Shown: positions 1-8,186 of the stretch, one piece after another
Layout: the number at the start of each line of letters is the position of its first letter
Position numbering within the stretch: the stretch's first letter is position 1
Source of the DNA: Peptostreptococcus porci
GTDB lineage: Bacteria > Bacillota > Clostridia > Peptostreptococcales > Peptostreptococcaceae
Assembly (NCBI RefSeq): GCF_009695815.1
Contig: NZ_VUNE01000003.1
Location: 248,001-312,000 of the forward strand
Direction: 5' to 3'
DNA length: 64,000 bases
Program-made: the position numbers and the translations under genes
The notes under the pieces: model-generated
What the model saw: only the letters and a program-made list of their open reading frames with translations
Database searches by the model: none
What the model was told of the DNA's origin: nothing

Positions 1-185
1 GATATTATCTGTAGTTCTTCAACAGCTTTTTCCAAAGCCTTAGCGTTATCCTTTGAATCACCAGCACCCATGTTGATTACTATCTTTTCTAGCTTTGGTA
101 ATTCCATTATATTCTTATATCCGAACTTTTCTGTCAAAGCTGGGATAATTTCTTTTACATATTTTTCTTCTAATCTTGAAGCCAT
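1..185 (-). CDS. rplE: 50S ribosomal protein L5 (N-terminal part)
   Basis: The first about 61 residues of L5 are visible, beginning [17 protein letters not shown], with the conserved [11 protein letters not shown] segment. L5 binds 5S rRNA in the central protuberance of the large subunit. The ATG at 185 follows a GGAGG-type site. The gene continues past the left edge, so its stop is not seen. It is the last visible gene of the S10 operon, following rplX in the usual order. Confidence 0.97.
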   Translation of the reverse strand, partial: MASRLEEKYVKEIIPALTEKFGYKNIMELPKLEKIVINMGAGDSKDNAKALEKAVEELQII

Positions 186-209
186 TCTATTCCCTCCTTT
201 CGATTATTT

Positions 210-518
210 TTATAATTGCTTACCGCTCTTCTGAGATACTCTAACTTTCTTTCCGTCAACAACTTCGTATCTTACTCTAACACCTTTTCCAGCTTCTGGA
301 TCAAAAGGCATTACATTTGATATATGAATAGGAGCTTCTTTAGTAGTTATTCCACCCTGAGGGTTAGTCTGAGATGGTTTGTTGTGCTTTGTCACAACGT
401 TTATACCTTCTACTAGAACTCTGTCCTTCTTAGCATCAACGCTTAATACTAGTCCCTTTTTACCTTTATCTTTTCCGGCAATAACAACTACTGTGTCACC
501 TTTTTTAACACGCATCAT
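210..518 (-). CDS. rplX: 50S ribosomal protein L24
   Basis: 102 residues with the N-terminal KOW motif ([19 protein letters not shown], about residues 4-22) typical of L24, an assembly-initiator protein that binds 23S rRNA. Two consecutive ATG codons are present; the first (518) is chosen because it lies closer to the GAGGAGGTG site. It sits between rplN and rplE as in nearly all bacterial S10/spc clusters. Confidence 0.97.
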   Translation of the reverse strand: MMRVKKGDTVVVIAGKDKGKKGLVLSVDAKKDRVLVEGINVVTKHNKPSQTNPQGGITTKEAPIHISNVMPFDPEAGKGVRVRYEVVDGKKVRVSQKSGKQL

Positions 519-539
519 ATGTTCTTACACCTCCTCTAA

Positions 540-908
540 TTATAGTACTTCTGGAGCAAGAGAAACTATCTTCATGTAGTCATGGTCTCTTAACTCTCTT
601 GCAACAGGTCCAAATATACGAGTACCTACTGGTGTCTTATCGTCCTTTATTATAACTGCAGCATTTTCATCAAATGAAATATAGCTACCATCATTACGTC
701 TCATTCCCTGCTTGCTTCTAACTACAACAGCTTTTACTACTTTACCTTTTTTTACAACTCCACCTGGTGTTGCGCTTTTTACTGTTGCAACTATTACGTC
801 ACCTACATTGGCGTACTTTCTTCTAGTTCCGCCAAGAACACGTATGCACAAAAGTTCCTTAGCACCTGAATTATCAGCTACTTTTAAACGTGTTTCCTGC
901 TGTATCAT
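540..908 (-). CDS. rplN: 50S ribosomal protein L14
   Basis: 122 residues starting [18 protein letters not shown], the invariant L14 N-terminus; length equals the family norm. L14 binds 23S rRNA and forms an intersubunit bridge with 16S rRNA. The gene lies 22 nt after the rpsQ stop in the S10 operon order. Confidence 0.98.
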   Translation of the reverse strand: MIQQETRLKVADNSGAKELLCIRVLGGTRRKYANVGDVIVATVKSATPGGVVKKGKVVKAVVVRSKQGMRRNDGSYISFDENAAVIIKDDKTPVGTRIFGPVARELRDHDYMKIVSLAPEVL

Positions 909-930
909 CGCAATTCCTCCTTCTTGTAAA

Positions 931-1185
931 CTATTTAACCTTTTCTACTACTTCAACTAATCTGAATCTCTTGTCTTTTGATAAAGGTCTAGTTTCCATT
1001 ATTCTTACTCTATCTCCAATGTTACAAACATTCAATTCATCATGAGCTTTGTATTTTTTAGTTCTTTTTACACGCTTGTTGTATAGTGGATGTTTTACGA
1101 AATCTTCACAAGCAACTACAATAGTTTTATCCATCTTATCACTTACAACACGGCCAACTCTAACTTTTCTTCTGTTTCTTTCCAT
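931..1185 (-). CDS. rpsQ: 30S ribosomal protein S17
   Basis: 84 residues, [21 protein letters not shown], with the OB-fold S17 signature [21 protein letters not shown] near residues 57-77. S17 is a primary 16S rRNA binder. Length and position (between rpmC and rplN) are standard. Confidence 0.98.
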   Translation of the reverse strand: MERNRRKVRVGRVVSDKMDKTIVVACEDFVKHPLYNKRVKRTKKYKAHDELNVCNIGDRVRIMETRPLSKDKRFRLVEVVEKVK

Positions 1186-1211
1186 GTCTTAAAAAGCCTC
1201 CTTTTCCAATA

Positions 1212-1415
1212 TTAAGCTCTAGCTTCGTTTAACTTTCTTTCAACAAGAACAGTCTTAACTTTTGCTATGTCTCTCTTTACAGTTTTAATTCTAGCTGTAT
1301 TCTGTAACTGACCAGTAGCTAATTGGAATCTCAAGCTAAATAATTCACTTTTAAATTCATCTAATTTTGACAATAGTTCTTCTGAAGTTAAATTTCTAAG
1401 TTCTTTAGCTTTCAT
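1212..1415 (-). CDS. rpmC: 50S ribosomal protein L29
   Basis: 67 residues, [18 protein letters not shown], the two-helix L29 that sits at the peptide exit tunnel. A GTG at 1424 would add three residues, but the ATG at 1415 is preferred: it begins one base after the rplP stop, matches the family N-terminus and has the AGGTAGGTG site 5' of it. Translation is probably coupled to rplP. Confidence 0.96.
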   Translation of the reverse strand: MKAKELRNLTSEELLSKLDEFKSELFSLRFQLATGQLQNTARIKTVKRDIAKVKTVLVERKLNEARA

Positions 1416-1416
1416 C

Positions 1417-1845
1417 CTATTCACCTACCTTTTCTAAATCTTCTTTCTTAACAAATTTGCACTTAACAGGCAATTTGTGTGCAGCAAGTCTCATAGCTTC
1501 TCTAGCCTTGCTTTCTGATACCCCAGCTAGTTCAAACATAACTCTACCTGGCTTAACTATTGCTACCCAATATTCTGGAGAACCCTTACCAGCACCCATA
1601 CGAGTTTCTGCAGGCTTTCTTGTAATTGGTTTATGAGGGAAGATTTTGATCCAAACCTGTCCACCTCTTTTTATATATCTTGTCATCGCAATTCTGGCTG
1701 CTTCTATCTGGTTTGAAGTTATCCAAGATGGTTCTAATGCAACTAGACCGAACTCACCATAAGTAACTTTATTACCTTTGTTTGCCTTACCAGCCAAGTT
1801 CCCTCTATGAACTCTACGACGCTTTACTCTCTTTGGCATTAACAT
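1417..1845 (-). CDS. rplP: 50S ribosomal protein L16
   Basis: 142 residues starting [15 protein letters not shown], with the L16 signature [20 protein letters not shown] and the [17 protein letters not shown] segment. L16 organises the A-site tRNA-binding region of the large subunit. Its stop lies one base before the rpmC ATG. Confidence 0.98.
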   Translation of the reverse strand: MLMPKRVKRRRVHRGNLAGKANKGNKVTYGEFGLVALEPSWITSNQIEAARIAMTRYIKRGGQVWIKIFPHKPITRKPAETRMGAGKGSPEYWVAIVKPGRVMFELAGVSESKAREAMRLAAHKLPVKCKFVKKEDLEKVGE

Positions 1846-1870
1846 GAGTTGTTTCCTCCTTCCGAACTAA

Positions 1871-2665
1871 TTAGTCCTGCTTTGCTTCTTTTTTTGAAGC
1901 TCTAGGACCTCTATTGTTACCTCTTCTATCGTTGTTTCTTCCTTTTCTTTCGCCGCCTCTGCCGCTACTCTTCTTGTCTCTACCGTTCTTCTTTTCTAAT
2001 TTCTTTTCTTCTCTTTCAGTTGAAAGATTTCTTCCTGGTAGTATTTCACCGTTACAGATCCAAACCTTAATACCTATCTTTCCGTAAGTAGTATTAGCTT
2101 CAGCAAATCCATATTCGATGTCAGATCTTAGTGTCTGTAGTGGAACATTACCTTCACTATATCCTTCTGTTCTAGCCATTTCAGCTCCACCTAATCTACC
2201 AGATGCGCTAACCTTTATTCCCTTAGCTCCTGATTTCATAGTTCTACCAACTGCTTGCTTCATCGCTCTTCTGAACGCAATTCTTCTTTCGATTGCCTGA
2301 GCAATGTTTTCAGCAACTAGCTGAGCATCTCTGTCTATATTTCTAACTTCTATTATATTCAAGATAACTGATTTTCCAGTTAATTTTTCTAATTTAGATT
2401 TAAGAGCTTCTATTTCAGCTCCACCCTTACCTATTACAACACCTGGTTTTGCAACGTGTAAGTCCATTTTAACCTTGTTGGCTGATCTTTCTATTTCTAC
2501 CTTAGCTAGTCCAGCTGAGTATAATTCTTTCTTTAGGTATGTTCTTAGTACGTGATCTTCTTTTAGGAACTCACCAAATTCTTTTCTATCATTAGCGAAC
2601 CATCTTGAGTCCCAATCTTTAATAACACCAACTCTTAAGCCGTGTGGATTTACCTTCTGACCCAT
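1871..2665 (-). CDS. rpsC: 30S ribosomal protein S3 with basic C-terminal extension
   Basis: 264 residues, [20 protein letters not shown]. The KH domain ([15 protein letters not shown], about residues 75-89) and the C-terminal S3 domain are intact to about residue 215. The remaining 45-50 residues are a low-complexity Lys/Arg/Gly/Asn tail absent from the 218-residue B. subtilis protein. S3 forms the mRNA entry site of the 30S subunit. The tail probably contacts RNA (inference). Confidence 0.97.
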   Translation of the reverse strand: MGQKVNPHGLRVGVIKDWDSRWFANDRKEFGEFLKEDHVLRTYLKKELYSAGLAKVEIERSANKVKMDLHVAKPGVVIGKGGAEIEALKSKLEKLTGKSVILNIIEVRNIDRDAQLVAENIAQAIERRIAFRRAMKQAVGRTMKSGAKGIKVSASGRLGGAEMARTEGYSEGNVPLQTLRSDIEYGFAEANTTYGKIGIKVWICNGEILPGRNLSTEREEKKLEKKNGRDKKSSGRGGERKGRNNDRRGNNRGPRASKKEAKQD

Positions 2666-2683
2666 TTGTGTCCCTCCTTCTTA

Positions 2684-3022
2684 TTAGTTTTCTCTTTCTT
2701 TAACAACTACCTCAATATGAGATGTTCTTTTTCTGATTGCTGTTGCTCTACCCTGTGCTCTAGGCATGAATCTCTTCATTGTAGGACCTTGATTAGCAAC
2801 TATTTTAGCGATATATAATTTATCTGGATCCATTTCATGGTTATTTTCAGCATTTGCAGCAGCTGACTTTACTACCTTTGCAACTATTTCAGATGCATAT
2901 CTTGGTGTAAACTTTAGTATAGCCAATGCTTCTTTTACGTCTTTTCCTCTAACTAGGTCGCATATCTGTCCTGCTTTTCTTGATGATACACGAACTGTCT
3001 TTGCAATAGCTCTTGCTTCCAT
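2684..3022 (-). CDS. rplV: 50S ribosomal protein L22
   Basis: 112 residues, [27 protein letters not shown], with the C-terminal beta-hairpin region ([24 protein letters not shown]) that lines the exit tunnel. Standard length and operon position between rpsS and rpsC. Confidence 0.98.
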   Translation of the reverse strand: MEARAIAKTVRVSSRKAGQICDLVRGKDVKEALAILKFTPRYASEIVAKVVKSAAANAENNHEMDPDKLYIAKIVANQGPTMKRFMPRAQGRATAIRKRTSHIEVVVKEREN

Positions 3023-3049
3023 TTATATTCCTCCTTTCACCTTCATTTA

Positions 3050-3331
3050 TTATTTTCTCTTTGAAGATTTTTCATCGTCCTTGTGACCTTTAAAAGTTCT
3101 TGTAGGAACAAATTCTCCTAATTTATGTCCAACCATATCTTCTGTGATATATACTGGTATATGTCTTCTTCCATCATGAACTGCTATTGTGTGTTCAACG
3201 AACTGAGGGAATATTGTAGAAGTTCTTGACCAAGTCTTTATAACTTCTTTATTTCCGCTAGCGTTCATAGCTTCAACTTTCTTAAATAATCCTGCATGGA
3301 CAAAAGGTCCCTTTTTAGTTGATCTTGACAT
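3050..3331 (-). CDS. rpsS: 30S ribosomal protein S19
   Basis: 93 residues, [19 protein letters not shown], with the signature [22 protein letters not shown] near residues 62-83. It binds 16S rRNA in the head together with S13. Standard length; between rplB and rplV. Confidence 0.98.
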   Translation of the reverse strand: MSRSTKKGPFVHAGLFKKVEAMNASGNKEVIKTWSRTSTIFPQFVEHTIAVHDGRRHIPVYITEDMVGHKLGEFVPTRTFKGHKDDEKSSKRK

Positions 3332-3364
3332 TAATATTCCTCCTTCCTGAGTAAATTAAATCTA

Positions 3365-4195
3365 TTACTTAGTTCTTCTAGATACTATTAGCTTGTTAGA
3401 AGCTTTCTTTTTCTTTCTTGTCTTGTATCCAAGAGCTGGTTTACCCCATGGAGTAACTGGAGATGGTCTACCTATTGGAGATCTACCTTCACCACCACCG
3501 TGTGGATGGTCATTAGGGTTCATTACAGAACCTCTTACTGTAGGTCTGATTCCCATGTGTCTTTTTCTACCAGCCTTACCTATTACTACGTTTCCGTATT
3601 CTAGGTTACCAACCTGACCAACTGTTGCTCTACAGTTGTTGTTTACATATCTCATTTCACCAGATGGTAATCTAAGAAGTGCCTTTGTACCTTCCTTAGC
3701 CATCAACTGAGCTGAAACACCAGCAGATCTAACTAACTGTCCACCTTTACCAGCTTTTAATTCAATGTTGTGAATCAATGTACCAACTGGCATATTTTTT
3801 AATTCTAAACAGTTACCTGGTTTGATATCTGCACCCAATCCTGAAAGAACAGTATCTCCAACCTGTAGTCCAAGTGGTGCTAATATGTATCTCTTTTCAC
3901 CATCTACATAGTGAAGAAGTGCTATATTAGCTGATCTGTTTGGATCGTATTCGATAGTAGCAACCTTAGCAGGTATACCATCTTTGTTTCTCTTGAAATC
4001 TATTAATCTATATTTTCTCTTATTTCCGCCACCTTTATGACGAACAGTTATTTTACCATGAACATTTCTACCAGCATTCTTCTTTAGATTAACTAAAAGA
4101 GATTTCTCTGGCTGGTTGCATGTTATTTCGTCTGACTTTAAAACTGTCATCTGTCTTAAGGCAGGAGAAGTTGGTTTAAACTTTTTAATAGCCAT
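3365..4195 (-). CDS. rplB: 50S ribosomal protein L2
   Basis: 276 residues, [18 protein letters not shown]. The N-terminal OB-fold and C-terminal SH3-like domain are present, with the conserved GVVMNP-type loop seen as [17 protein letters not shown] near residues 222-238, which carries the His needed near the peptidyl-transferase centre. Standard length. Confidence 0.98.
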   Translation of the reverse strand: MAIKKFKPTSPALRQMTVLKSDEITCNQPEKSLLVNLKKNAGRNVHGKITVRHKGGGNKRKYRLIDFKRNKDGIPAKVATIEYDPNRSANIALLHYVDGEKRYILAPLGLQVGDTVLSGLGADIKPGNCLELKNMPVGTLIHNIELKAGKGGQLVRSAGVSAQLMAKEGTKALLRLPSGEMRYVNNNCRATVGQVGNLEYGNVVIGKAGRKRHMGIRPTVRGSVMNPNDHPHGGGEGRSPIGRPSPVTPWGKPALGYKTRKKKKASNKLIVSRRTK

Positions 4196-4219
4196 TTTTT
4201 ATTTCCTCCTTAATTCGAA

Positions 4220-4510
4220 TTACATTCCTGTGAAGAATTCTATGTCCTTACTATCAGCAGTCAATTTAACTACAGCTTTCTTGAAGCTAGCAGTCTTTCC
4301 AGCTGTTCTTCCCATTCTCTTCATTTTTCCGTCGTAGTTTAATACATTTACTTTTTCAACTTCAACGTCAAATATCTTTTCTACTGCTTTCTTAACTTCT
4401 GTCTTGTTCGCACTCTTTGCTACAACAAAAGTGTATTTCTTGTTACCCATTTCAGCCATTGACTGTTCTGTAACGACTGGTTTTATGATTATATCATGTG
4501 GATTTGTCAT
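4220..4510 (-). CDS. rplW: 50S ribosomal protein L23
   Basis: 96 residues, [18 protein letters not shown], with the [20 protein letters not shown] core. L23 sits at the exit tunnel and is the docking site for trigger factor and SRP. The start codon overlaps the rplD stop by one base (TAATG), so the two are probably translationally coupled. Confidence 0.98.
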   Translation of the reverse strand: MTNPHDIIIKPVVTEQSMAEMGNKKYTFVVAKSANKTEVKKAVEKIFDVEVEKVNVLNYDGKMKRMGRTAGKTASFKKAVVKLTADSKDIEFFTGM

Positions 4511-5133
4511 TATGCGTACACCTCCTCCACTTTCTTAACTGCATCTGTAGTTATGATGAATGAATCACAGTTTAGTATATCGTAAACATTTAATGTACTT
4601 ACGTGACAAACATTAGCACCTTCTATGTTTCTAACTGATTTTACAACATTCACATCGTTGTCAGCAGTTACTACTAAAGTTTTCTTTGCTGCATTTACAT
4701 TCTTAAATACATTTACTATATCTTTTGTCTTTGGAGCATCTAATTTTAATTCGTCCAAAACTATCATTTCATTTCCTAAAACCTTTGAAGTTAAAGCAGA
4801 CTTCATTGCAAGTCTTCTAACCTTCTTTGGTAGTGAGTAGCTATAATCTCTTGGCTTTGGTGCAAATGCAACTCCACCACCTACCCATTGTACTGATCTA
4901 ATAGAACCTTGTCTAGCTCTACCAGTACCTTTTTGTCTCCATGGCTTTCTTCCGCCACCTCTAACTTCTGCTCTTGTCTTAGCAGACTGAGTACCTTGTC
5001 TTCTGTTAGCTAACTGACACTTTACTGCTTCGTAAAGAACGTGCTCGTTAACTTCTATATTAAATATTGAATCATTTAATTCAATTTCACCAACATTCTG
5101 GCCTGATACGTTTAATACGTTAATCTTTGACAT
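4510..5133 (-). CDS. rplD: 50S ribosomal protein L4
   Basis: 207 residues with the signature [20 protein letters not shown] (about residues 59-78) forming the tunnel loop. In other bacteria L4 can also repress its own operon by acting on the S10 leader RNA; whether that happens here is unknown. Overlaps rplW by one base. Confidence 0.98.
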   Translation of the reverse strand: MSKINVLNVSGQNVGEIELNDSIFNIEVNEHVLYEAVKCQLANRRQGTQSAKTRAEVRGGGRKPWRQKGTGRARQGSIRSVQWVGGGVAFAPKPRDYSYSLPKKVRRLAMKSALTSKVLGNEMIVLDELKLDAPKTKDIVNVFKNVNAAKKTLVVTADNDVNVVKSVRNIEGANVCHVSTLNVYDILNCDSFIITTDAVKKVEEVYA

Positions 5134-5159
5134 TTCGTTAATCCTCCTTTCCCTTATGA

Positions 5160-5786
5160 TTAGTTAGCACTAAGAGCTTCCTTAACAGTTACTACTGACC
5201 CCTTAGCACCAGGGATAGCACCCTTTATTAATAAAAGATTCTTTTCAGCATCTACTTTTACTACTTCAAGATTCTTAACAGTAACTTTTACGCTACCCAT
5301 GTGACCAGCAAGCTTCTTGTTTTTGAATACTCTACCCGGATATGAACAAGCACCCATTGAACCTGGTCTTCTGTGATATCTAGAACCGTGAGATTCTGGA
5401 CCTCTACTCTGTCCGTGTCTCTTTATTGGCCCCTGGAATCCCTTACCTTTTGATATTCCAGATACATCTATCTTTTCACCTTCAGCAAATAAATCAGCCT
5501 TGATTTCCTGGCCAACCTCGAAACCATCTATAGAATCAACTCTGAATTCTTTTAAGTTTCTCTTTAATACTCCTGCCTTAGCAAGATGACCTTTTTTAGG
5601 TTTGTTAAGAGCTTTTTCTTTAACATCTCCATAACCAACCTGAATTGCCTGGTAACCATCATTTTCCATTGTCTTAATCTGAGTGATTACTACAGGACCT
5701 GCTTCTACAACTGTAACTGGCACTACTGAACCTTCTGCAGTAAATACCTGAGTCATACCTAATTTCTTTCCTAAAATCCCTTTCAT
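5160..5786 (-). CDS. rplC: 50S ribosomal protein L3
   Basis: 208 residues, [19 protein letters not shown], with the conserved [12 protein letters not shown] and [20 protein letters not shown] segments. L3 nucleates 50S assembly and reaches the peptidyl-transferase centre. It is separated from rpsJ by an unusually hairpin-rich 75-nt gap. Confidence 0.98.
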   Translation of the reverse strand: MKGILGKKLGMTQVFTAEGSVVPVTVVEAGPVVITQIKTMENDGYQAIQVGYGDVKEKALNKPKKGHLAKAGVLKRNLKEFRVDSIDGFEVGQEIKADLFAEGEKIDVSGISKGKGFQGPIKRHGQSRGPESHGSRYHRRPGSMGACSYPGRVFKNKKLAGHMGSVKVTVKNLEVVKVDAEKNLLLIKGAIPGAKGSVVTVKEALSAN

Positions 5787-5811
5787 TTTTACCTCCTACA
5801 TTCTTACAGCG

Positions 5812-5856
5812 GATTATCCATTTTTGGATAATCATTCTAAGATATTACTATCTTAG
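5812..5856 (-). promoter_or_regulatory. Two consecutive hairpins between rpsJ and rplC
   Basis: Two perfect inverted repeats lie in the rpsJ-rplC gap: arms 5837-5844 / 5849-5856 (CTAAGATA / TATCTTAG) and arms 5812-5819 / 5826-5833 (GATTATCC / GGATAATC). Neither is followed by a T-run, so they are not simple terminators. They could stabilise or process the mRNA or affect rplC translation (inference). Confidence 0.5.
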
Positions 5857-5861
5857 GCGGT

Positions 5862-6173
5862 TTATAACTTGATTTCTATATCTACACCAGCTGGCAAGTC
5901 AAGCTTCATTAATGAGTCAACTGTCTTTGGTGTTGGATTAGCTATATCAATTAGTCTCTTATGAGTTCTAATTTCGAACTGTTCTCTAGAGTCTTTGTAC
6001 TTGTGTACAGCTCTTAGTATTGTCACAACCTTCTTCTCTGTTGGAAGTGGTATTGGACCTGCTACCTGAGAACCTGCTTTTTTAGCAGTTTCAACTAATT
6101 TGCTAGCTGAATAATCTAACAACTTATGATCATATGATTTTAATCTTATTCTTATCTTTTCGTTCTTAGCCAT
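5862..6173 (-). CDS. rpsJ: 30S ribosomal protein S10
   Basis: 103 residues, [23 protein letters not shown], with the C-terminal VDIEIKL typical of S10 (NusE), which also takes part in transcription antitermination. An in-frame start 48 nt further upstream exists, but the ATG at 6173 has an AGAAGGAGGG site seven to eight bases upstream and matches the family N-terminus. First gene of the S10 operon; tuf is not adjacent as it is in clostridial relatives. Confidence 0.98.
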   Translation of the reverse strand: MAKNEKIRIRLKSYDHKLLDYSASKLVETAKKAGSQVAGPIPLPTEKKVVTILRAVHKYKDSREQFEIRTHKRLIDIANPTPKTVDSLMKLDLPAGVDIEIKL

Positions 6174-6179
6174 TTTAGT

Positions 6180-6243
6180 CCCTCCTTCTGATTTATTTAC
6201 CTGGCCAGATAAATCAAACACCGATACACTGTTCCGGGTGTGT
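6180..6243 (-). promoter_or_regulatory. Structured 5' leader of the S10 operon
   Basis: Before the rpsJ ribosome binding site the leader can form two hairpins: ACACC/GGTGT (6218-6222 with 6237-6241) and GATTTAT/ATAAATC (6190-6196 with 6209-6215) with an inner CTGGCCAG palindrome. The second ends next to the ribosome binding site. The placement suits an autoregulatory r-protein leader, but no known leader class is recognised. No clear sigma-A promoter could be assigned between this leader and 6320. Confidence 0.4.
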
Positions 6244-6320
6244 CGTAATTTCTTAACCGATTTTTGAATTTATCCACCCAAAACTTGCCCATTCACATGA
6301 GCGTACTAGAATATTTTAAC

Positions 6321-6351
6321 AAAAAAAGCCTGCTAATGCAAGCTTTTTTTT
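6321..6351 (-). terminator. Rho-independent terminator after the LytTR regulator
   Basis: Stem GCCTGC/GCAAGC (6328-6333 with 6338-6343) around a 4-base loop, with runs of A before and T after, so it could work on both strands. On the minus strand it ends the response regulator transcript and insulates the S10 operon. Confidence 0.75.
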
Positions 6352-6500
6352 GAATATTTTTTTGATTATTTCTTTGTTTTTTATCTACTTGTTTTTACCT
6401 AATTATCACCAAATACAAGAGGTGAATATTTTATTAGTAATTTAGTAAGCAACAGTTTATCTATAATTATAATATTATAATTTTTATTGGCTTCGCTATC

Positions 6501-7235
6501 TTAATATTTACTCTTATGATATCTAAATAAAAAATCCGACTCCAATTTCTTATCAAGTAGTGCTTTGGCATTTTCGTTCAAAAAAGAAATTTCAAACGAA
6601 TTTCTCGTATTTGGAGACACTTTGTAAATTTTCTTTAAATTGATAATATGCTTTGAAGATGATACAAAAAAATAGCCAGGAACCCTCTCTTTCAATGTGG
6701 TAAAGTCTTCATAAAACCTTATTTCCTCTCCATCTGTAGTCAATATTTTTATTTCTCTACCAACCTTCTCAAAAAATAATATGTTTTCATAGTTTATCAT
6801 ATTTATATTTTTCCTAAATTTGTAAATAAATATTTCTTCATCTAATTTTTTGTTTCTAATTAGGCTTCTTGATATCATCATGTCGTTTGCAATATTTACA
6901 GACTCAATCAACCTTCCTTCATCAATTGGTTTTAGCAGAAAATCAATTGGTCTACAGTCATGGCTCAATATGGAATAATCTGGATATCCAGTCATAAAAA
7001 TTACATCGACCCTATTTGACATATTGCTACTTATTTCCTTTACCAAATTTATTCCATTTATTTTTGGCATATCTATATCTGTTATGATTAAATCTATCGG
7101 ATTATTTTTGTATATGCAAACCGCTTCCTTGCCATCACAACAGGTCATCACATAGTCAATATAAGGTATTTCCTTTAATATTCTTTTCACTTTTTGAATA
7201 TCATCTCTATTGTCATCGCATAATAAAACCCTCAA
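6501..7235 (-). CDS. LytTR-family response regulator (AgrA/VirR type)
   Basis: 244 residues. The receiver domain (1-120) has the acidic pair D7-D8, phosphoacceptor D53 in ITDIDMP, T/S-region FMTGY and K102 in LLKPID. The C-terminal half (about 130-240) has the LytTR DNA-binding pattern (NILFFEKVGREIKILTTDGE, FFVSSSKHIINLKKI). It is expected to take phosphate from the kinase encoded just upstream (19-nt gap) and bind direct repeats at target promoters. The divergent ABC exporter is the obvious target (inference). Confidence 0.9.
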   Translation of the reverse strand: MRVLLCDDNRDDIQKVKRILKEIPYIDYVMTCCDGKEAVCIYKNNPIDLIITDIDMPKINGINLVKEISSNMSNRVDVIFMTGYPDYSILSHDCRPIDFLLKPIDEGRLIESVNIANDMMISRSLIRNKKLDEEIFIYKFRKNINMINYENILFFEKVGREIKILTTDGEEIRFYEDFTTLKERVPGYFFVSSSKHIINLKKIYKVSPNTRNSFEISFLNENAKALLDKKLESDFLFRYHKSKY

Positions 7236-7253
7236 CGCTATGACCTCCTTTAT

Positions 7254-7934
7254 TTATTTCAAAAATATAATTGTAAAAGTAGTATTAATTTCATTACTGT
7301 TGACAAAAATGTTGCCATTGTACTTTTCAACCAGCTCTTTAACAATCGTTAGACCAAATCCTCTGCCTGATTCACCAGATGACGAAAAGCCTTCAACAAA
7401 AATACCTCTGGTGTCCTCTATTTTTGGACCATTATTAATTATTTCAATGCAGAATATAATGTTGTCTTCATATGAATTTAATCTTATATAATTATGCTTA
7501 TTTTTATATTCACCAAAACTAGAAATTGAATTTATAGCGTTTTCGACTATATTGACCAAAATACTATTCAAATCAGAATATGCAATATCTATGAAATTTT
7601 CGTTTGATATTATGTATCTATAATCAATATTATTATTTTTACATAAGTCTTCTAGTGACTCTGCTATAAGAGATATTTTATTTTTTCTCTTCACATACTT
7701 GCTATCTATTGAGTTGAGAAGATTTATATGCTTTCGATTATCATGATTTATTTTTCTTAATTCTAATATCCTCGACTCTCTGTCTTGAATCATCTTTTCC
7801 TTATATACTAATTCATCGTTTAACGAATCCACTTCTTCTCTTAGTCCAATATTATTTAAATACATTACAACCATTAAAAGAGTAACGAGCATCGATATTA
7901 ACATCAAAATAATAATTGCAACTTGATTTATCAT
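7254..7934 (-). CDS. GHKL histidine kinase with a minimal sensor (AgrC/HPK10-like)
   Basis: 226 residues from the ATG at 7934, which has an AAGAAGGG site; an upstream in-frame TTG lacks one. One membrane helix (about 4-26) is followed by a coiled coil (31-62), the phosphoacceptor region KINHDNRKH (H64), the N-box NIVENAINS (about 128-136) and the G-box ESGRGFGLTIVKEL (188-201). AgrC-type kinases usually carry six or seven membrane helices; this protein has almost no sensor, so it probably senses through a partner such as the adjacent ABC permease (inference). Confidence 0.88.
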   Translation of the reverse strand: MINQVAIIILMLISMLVTLLMVVMYLNNIGLREEVDSLNDELVYKEKMIQDRESRILELRKINHDNRKHINLLNSIDSKYVKRKNKISLIAESLEDLCKNNNIDYRYIISNENFIDIAYSDLNSILVNIVENAINSISSFGEYKNKHNYIRLNSYEDNIIFCIEIINNGPKIEDTRGIFVEGFSSSGESGRGFGLTIVKELVEKYNGNIFVNSNEINTTFTIIFLK

Positions 7935-7973
7935 TATTAATTTTCCCTTCTTGATATTCATCAATATACCATT

Positions 7974-8002
7974 ATTATAACCAATACAAATGTCAACTTC
8001 AA
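7974..8002 (-). promoter_or_regulatory. Sigma-A-type promoter of the kinase-regulator pair
   Basis: On the minus strand TTGAAG (7997-8002), a 17-base spacer and TATAAT (7974-7979). Predicted start of transcription near 7967, giving a short leader before the ATG at 7934. Confidence 0.6.
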
Positions 8003-8118
8003 GTTCTCCAAAAATTCGATAAAAATTAATACTGTATTATATGCTTATATATGATATATTCGAACATATTTATGCATTTTTTCTGCAGCTAATTGCCAAA
8101 AACTTGAAATAATATGCT

Positions 8119-8147
8119 TTGAAAAAAAAACACTCACAGATTATAAT
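8119..8147 (+). promoter_or_regulatory. Sigma-A-type promoter of the ABC exporter
   Basis: TTGAAA (8119-8124), 17-base spacer, TATAAT (8142-8147), then an AAAGGAG site and the ATG at 8187. It diverges from the kinase promoter; the roughly 115-base stretch between the two -35 boxes is the likely site of LytTR regulator action. Confidence 0.65.
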
Positions 8148-8186
8148 CTTGTTATCGTAACTATTTTGAAAAAGGAGACTGTAAAG

